Positions 22,037 to 24,561 of a stretch of DNA of 24,561 bases are shown here, one piece after another; position 1 is the first letter of the stretch, and each line of letters opens with the position of its first letter. This stretch comes from Candidatus Woesearchaeota archaeon CG10_big_fil_rev_8_21_14_0_10_32_9 (GTDB taxonomy: Archaea > Nanobdellota > Nanobdellia > Woesearchaeales > 21-14-0-10-32-9). The DNA lies in contig PCYF01000003.1 in assembly GCA_002762915.1 (NCBI GenBank), positions 1 to 24,561 of the forward strand. The letters are read 5' to 3'. Under the pieces are notes generated by a model that worked only from the letters and a program-made list of their open reading frames with translations, made no database searches and was not told the origin of the DNA. A program made the translations under genes and the position numbers.

Positions 22037-22284
22037 TTAAACTGTAACAGTACAAGAAAGAATACTATTTCTTCTGTTTATTGGTTGATTGACATTATCA
22101 ATCAATTTCTACTTATTTCTTTAAAATATCTACAGCGGTTATTAGAACTTCAATAGAATATCTAATGTAAGATAAAATGGTATAGTTGGGATGTTTGTAA
22201 AACTGGTTTGTACACATTTGTGTTGCTGACAATTCGAGGATTGTTGGATGTGGAAGATATTCGTGAGCATAAGGGGGTGGGAGA
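22037..22284. other. Intergenic region with a 7-bp perfect inverted repeat
   Basis: No convincing gene is seen in these 248 bp. TTGATTG (22085-22091) and CAATCAA (22099-22105) form a perfect inverted repeat with a 7-base spacer, followed by T-rich DNA. It could end the regulator 2 transcript or be a protein-binding site. The rest has no strong TATA; GGGGGTGGGAG at 22273-22283 is the ribosome binding site of the next ORF. Confidence 0.4.
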
Positions 22285-22422
22285 ATGATGTATTTTGAAG
22301 ACAATAAACTTAAGGTGTATACTTCAGAGGATATTGACTTATTGTCAGCTTTGGAGATAGAAGATCTTAATTTGCATGTTTATGAAGATGACGAAAAAGG
22401 GTATTTTTTCGAAAATAATTAA
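22285..22422 (+). CDS. Small acidic protein, 45 residues, unknown
   Basis: A 45-residue ORF (MMYFEDNKLKVYTSEDIDLL at its start) that is strongly acidic, with Asp/Glu making up about a third. Its ATG directly follows GGGGGTGGGAG (22273-22283), an exceptionally strong G-rich ribosome binding site, which is the main reason to accept it. A second ATG at 22288 is nearly equivalent. No family is recognised. It is the first of a run of small ORFs ahead of the ice-binding-like gene. Confidence 0.5.
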   Translation: MMYFEDNKLKVYTSEDIDLLSALEIEDLNLHVYEDDEKGYFFENN

Positions 22423-22459
22423 CATATGAATTAGTGAATTTGGAGGGGGGTTTTTCACT

Positions 22460-22618
22460 ATGGAAAATGTCAATATGCTGGAGGTTGAAAGAAGAATTGG
22501 ATATTGTTATCATTCATTATCAAAAATTGAAAATGATATGTTAAGGATGCAATCAAAGCGAGTCGAATTGAAACATCAATTAATTCATTTAAGGAATTTA
22601 CAGGATCAAGAAAATTGA
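22460..22618 (+). CDS. Small helical protein, 52 residues, unknown
   Basis: A 52-residue ORF starting MENVNMLEVERRIGYCYHSL. The whole sequence is predicted helical with a heptad-like pattern of Leu, Ile and Met, suggesting a short coiled coil. GGAGGGGGG (22442-22450) sits 9 bases before the ATG as a strong ribosome binding site. It lies 37 bases after the 45-residue ORF, in the same direction. No family is recognised; the strength of the binding site is the main support. Confidence 0.5.
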   Translation: MENVNMLEVERRIGYCYHSLSKIENDMLRMQSKRVELKHQLIHLRNLQDQEN

Positions 22619-22676
22619 TTTCATAATTATAATTTTTACATAAATTAAATTGAGAAAATAAATGTGGAGTAAAAAA

Positions 22677-22865
22677 ATGGCAAAATTAGAAAATACGTTG
22701 AAGAATAAGATGGAAATAATAATGTGTCCTCATTGTAATAAAAAAATAACGCAGCCCGCATTAATTGGTTTAACGCTTGTGTGTCCTTATTGTAAAAAAT
22801 CAGTCAACGGGCAGTATTATTATCACAATCACGATTTTAAAAAAATAACGGAAAAGGTGAAATGA
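22677..22865 (+). CDS. Zinc-ribbon miniprotein
   Basis: A 62-residue protein with two CPxC knuckles, CPHC and CPYC, separated by 15 residues, the standard layout of a treble or ribbon zinc site. A basic N-terminus (about 1-13) precedes it, and the tail has YYYHNHDF and ends EKVK. The ATG at 22677 is preferred because GTGGAG (22664-22669) is 7 bases upstream; ATG 22662 would add five residues. Such proteins may bind RNA, DNA or a protein partner. Its stop (22863-22865) is 2 bases before the ATG chosen for the ice-binding-like gene, and that gene's ribosome binding site lies inside it, so the two are coupled. Confidence 0.65.
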   Translation: MAKLENTLKNKMEIIMCPHCNKKITQPALIGLTLVCPYCKKSVNGQYYYHNHDFKKITEKVK

Positions 22866-22867
22866 AA

Positions 22868-24561
22868 ATGAAATCAAAAAAAACATTATTACAAAAAATA
22901 TTATCAACTGCGTTTGTATATCTAATGATTATTACAATCATGGCGATTACTGTTAGTGCGGAACATCCAGCATCAATGGTTGATCTTGGAACCGCGGGCG
23001 ATTTTGCAGTTTTATCAAAAGTAGCAATCACATCAGCTAGTGCTAGTGTTGACATTACTGGAGATATTGGTGTTAGTCCAGCAAGTGGTACATTTATTAC
23101 ATTAGCATGTTCAGAATTAACTGGAACAATATGGCAAGTTGATGCGGGTCTTGTGACTCCTTGTGCTATAGATGGTACAGCTAATAGTGATGCAGGTAAA
23201 ACTTATGTTGATAATGCAATACTAGCTTTGGGAACAGCATATACTGCTGCTACAGGTGGAGAAAATACGCCTGCAAGTGGTGCTTCTTACTTAAATCTAG
23301 GGGCAGGAACTCTTACTTCTAGAACTCTTACACCAGGTGTATATTCCTGGGATTCAACTCTGGATATAACTGGAGATATAACTTTAGATTGTGAAGGAAA
23401 TTCTAGTGAAGTTTTTGTCTTTCAGGTAGGAACAGATCTTAATCTTGCTACTACTAATCAAATTATTTTAGCAGGTGGTTGTCAGGCTTCCAGAATTTTC
23501 TGGGCAGTTGGTGGAACAACGATGCTTCATGAAGAATCTCATTTAGAAGGAACTGTTATTACGGGACCTGGTACAACAGAAATTACTTTTATTGCAAGCA
23601 CACCAGGTGCATCAGTGAATGGAAGAATATTGGGAGCAAAAACTATTGCACTTCAAGACAATTCTGCTATAGCGATGCCTGTTGATACTGCGCCTAGCAC
23701 ATCTTCAGTAACCTCAACATTTATTACTACAACAACTGCAACGATTGATTGGACAACAGATGTATTCTCTAATTCAACTGTAAGTTACGGAACTGATGAA
23801 TTCAATCTTGATACTTTTGATTCAAACAGTAGTTTAGTAATGGATCATACTATATTATTATCTGGTTTGACATCTTCAACAACATATTATTTCGATGTAA
23901 CTTCGTGCGATGATCTTGGAAATTGCGATACGAGTGGAGTGTATAATTTCACGACATCAACTTCAGGGGGAATAACAATTGGAGATTCTTCGAATATAAC
24001 TACTACCTTAACAAATGTTACGGTGACGATTAATGGAGTAGATGCAATAAATGGAATGAATGTTAGCGGAACTAATCCTATAAATATAATGTCTAATGGA
24101 TTGCAAGTGATTAATTTCAATTACAACTTTGATGCAAGCTCATTAAATTTCAGTGATTTAAATATAAGCAACGGAATAAGTTCTGGAGCAGCTTACTTTG
24201 TAGTTACAGGAATAAATTCTACGGGATCACAAGTTGGTACAAAAACAGTTTATATGTATGATGTTAATACAAGCTTTAATGGGCTTTGTGTACAAGATAT
24301 TGCAGATGCTGCAATTCCATCTGTAACTTGTGATGGTGTTAATGAATTCTTATTATCCTGTAATGGGGTAACTGACAGTAATGGAATAACTTGTACAAAG
24401 AGTTCAGGCGATACTATATTGACAATTGATGGATTAAAAAATTCGGGTATGATTCAACAAAATGTACCATCAACTCTAACAGTTGTAAATCTTGGAACTG
24501 CAGGTAATTTTGTAGTACTTGCAAAAACGGGAGTTTCTGTAACAGGAGTAACAATGGTTAC
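22868..24561 (+). CDS. Secreted ice-binding-like (DUF3494) multidomain protein, 3' end beyond window
   Basis: At least 564 residues, open to the window edge. A signal peptide (1-31, ending AITVSA) precedes a DUF3494 ice-binding-like domain (about 38-272), recognised by VDLGTAGDFAVLSK, GDIGVSP, TPGVYSW, GDITLDCEGN, VFVFQVG, FWAVGG, GTVITG and VNGRILGA in the family's order. A fibronectin type III-like domain (about 275-366) follows, then a further beta-rich region (366-535). A second DUF3494 copy begins at VVNLGTAGNFVVLAK (about 537) and is cut off. In bacteria and algae such domains bind ice or act as adhesins; many homologues have no proven ice binding. AGGTG (22855-22859) is 8 bases before ATG 22868; ATG 22862 is an alternative. 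No stop codon was found when reading to the end. Confidence 0.85.
   Translation, partial: MKSKKTLLQKILSTAFVYLMIITIMAITVSAEHPASMVDLGTAGDFAVLSKVAITSASASVDITGDIGVSPASGTFITLACSELTGTIWQVDAGLVTPCAIDGTANSDAGKTYVDNAILALGTAYTAATGGENTPASGASYLNLGAGTLTSRTLTPGVYSWDSTLDITGDITLDCEGNSSEVFVFQVGTDLNLATTNQIILAGGCQASRIFWAVGGTTMLHEESHLEGTVITGPGTTEITFIASTPGASVNGRILGAKTIALQDNSAIAMPVDTAPSTSSVTSTFITTTTATIDWTTDVFSNSTVSYGTDEFNLDTFDSNSSLVMDHTILLSGLTSSTTYYFDVTSCDDLGNCDTSGVYNFTTSTSGGITIGDSSNITTTLTNVTVTINGVDAINGMNVSGTNPINIMSNGLQVINFNYNFDASSLNFSDLNISNGISSGAAYFVVTGINSTGSQVGTKTVYMYDVNTSFNGLCVQDIADAAIPSVTCDGVNEFLLSCNGVTDSNGITCTKSSGDTILTIDGLKNSGMIQQNVPSTLTVVNLGTAGNFVVLAKTGVSVTGVTMV

Noticed and set aside
22113..22304. Minus-strand ORF of 63 residues opposite the region before the small acidic protein
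   Set aside because: It starts with TTG, has no ribosome binding site or TATA, and overlaps the strong G-rich binding site and start of the plus-strand ORF.
22837..23055. Minus-strand ORF at the start of the ice-binding-like gene (also 23887-24120)
   Set aside because: Antisense to a clear DUF3494 coding frame with signal peptide; the plus frame is open to the window end.
1..24561. CRISPR array, insertion sequence or prophage
   Set aside because: No regularly spaced identical repeats, transposase, integrase or phage structural gene was seen on either strand.

Overview
The window looks like part of an AT-rich archaeal genome, most likely a DPANN lineage of the Woesearchaeota/Pacearchaeota type. 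The evidence is an ABCE1/RLI ribosome-recycling ATPase, an archaeal TrmI tRNA methyltransferase, two proteins with class III (archaeal prepilin) signal peptides, Lrp-type regulators, and TATA boxes about 25 bp upstream of many start codons (leaderless genes). No rRNA or other phylogenetic marker is present, so the lineage is an inference.

Layout. 1-493: 5' part of a beta-propeller lipoprotein (minus). 699-2414: a P-loop kinase-like protein, tRNA-Arg(UCU) on the minus strand, trmI, and a stand-alone Lrp ligand-binding domain. 2423-4833 (minus): ABCE1, then a DUF1461-like membrane protein whose start overlaps the ABCE1 stop. 4920-8586: two tandem paralogues that join a pilin-like N-terminus to a large right-handed beta-helix. 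8672-11346: a 2-Cys peroxiredoxin and a double-domain ThyX-like protein, whose stop abuts that of a convergent HIT hydrolase. 11990-13171: a secreted lytic-transglycosylase-like protein. 13198-18012: SufS, a membrane-anchored GH13 amylase-like enzyme, a short-chain dehydrogenase and a membrane-anchored DsbA-like protein.

18090-22036 is the most system-like segment. An Lrp-type regulator is divergent from a 540-residue winged-helix protein of unknown function, followed by a ThyA-fold protein with Gly at the catalytic Cys position, a 61-residue charged helix, and a second Lrp-type regulator. The divergent intergenic region holds several copies of TTTCnGAAA, with the outermost copies abutting the two opposing TATA boxes.

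22285-24561: two small ORFs with strong G-rich ribosome binding sites, a zinc-ribbon miniprotein, and a secreted ice-binding-like (DUF3494) protein that runs off the right edge.

The strongest oddities are an ABCE1 whose Fe-S domain keeps only the four cysteines expected for one [4Fe-4S] cluster instead of two, two atypical thymidylate-synthase-family proteins in one window, and the pilin/beta-helix pair. Much of the window encodes cell-surface or secreted proteins, some with paired cysteines, and a DsbA-like protein is nearby. Several enzymes suit a surface-active, possibly cell-associated lifestyle.
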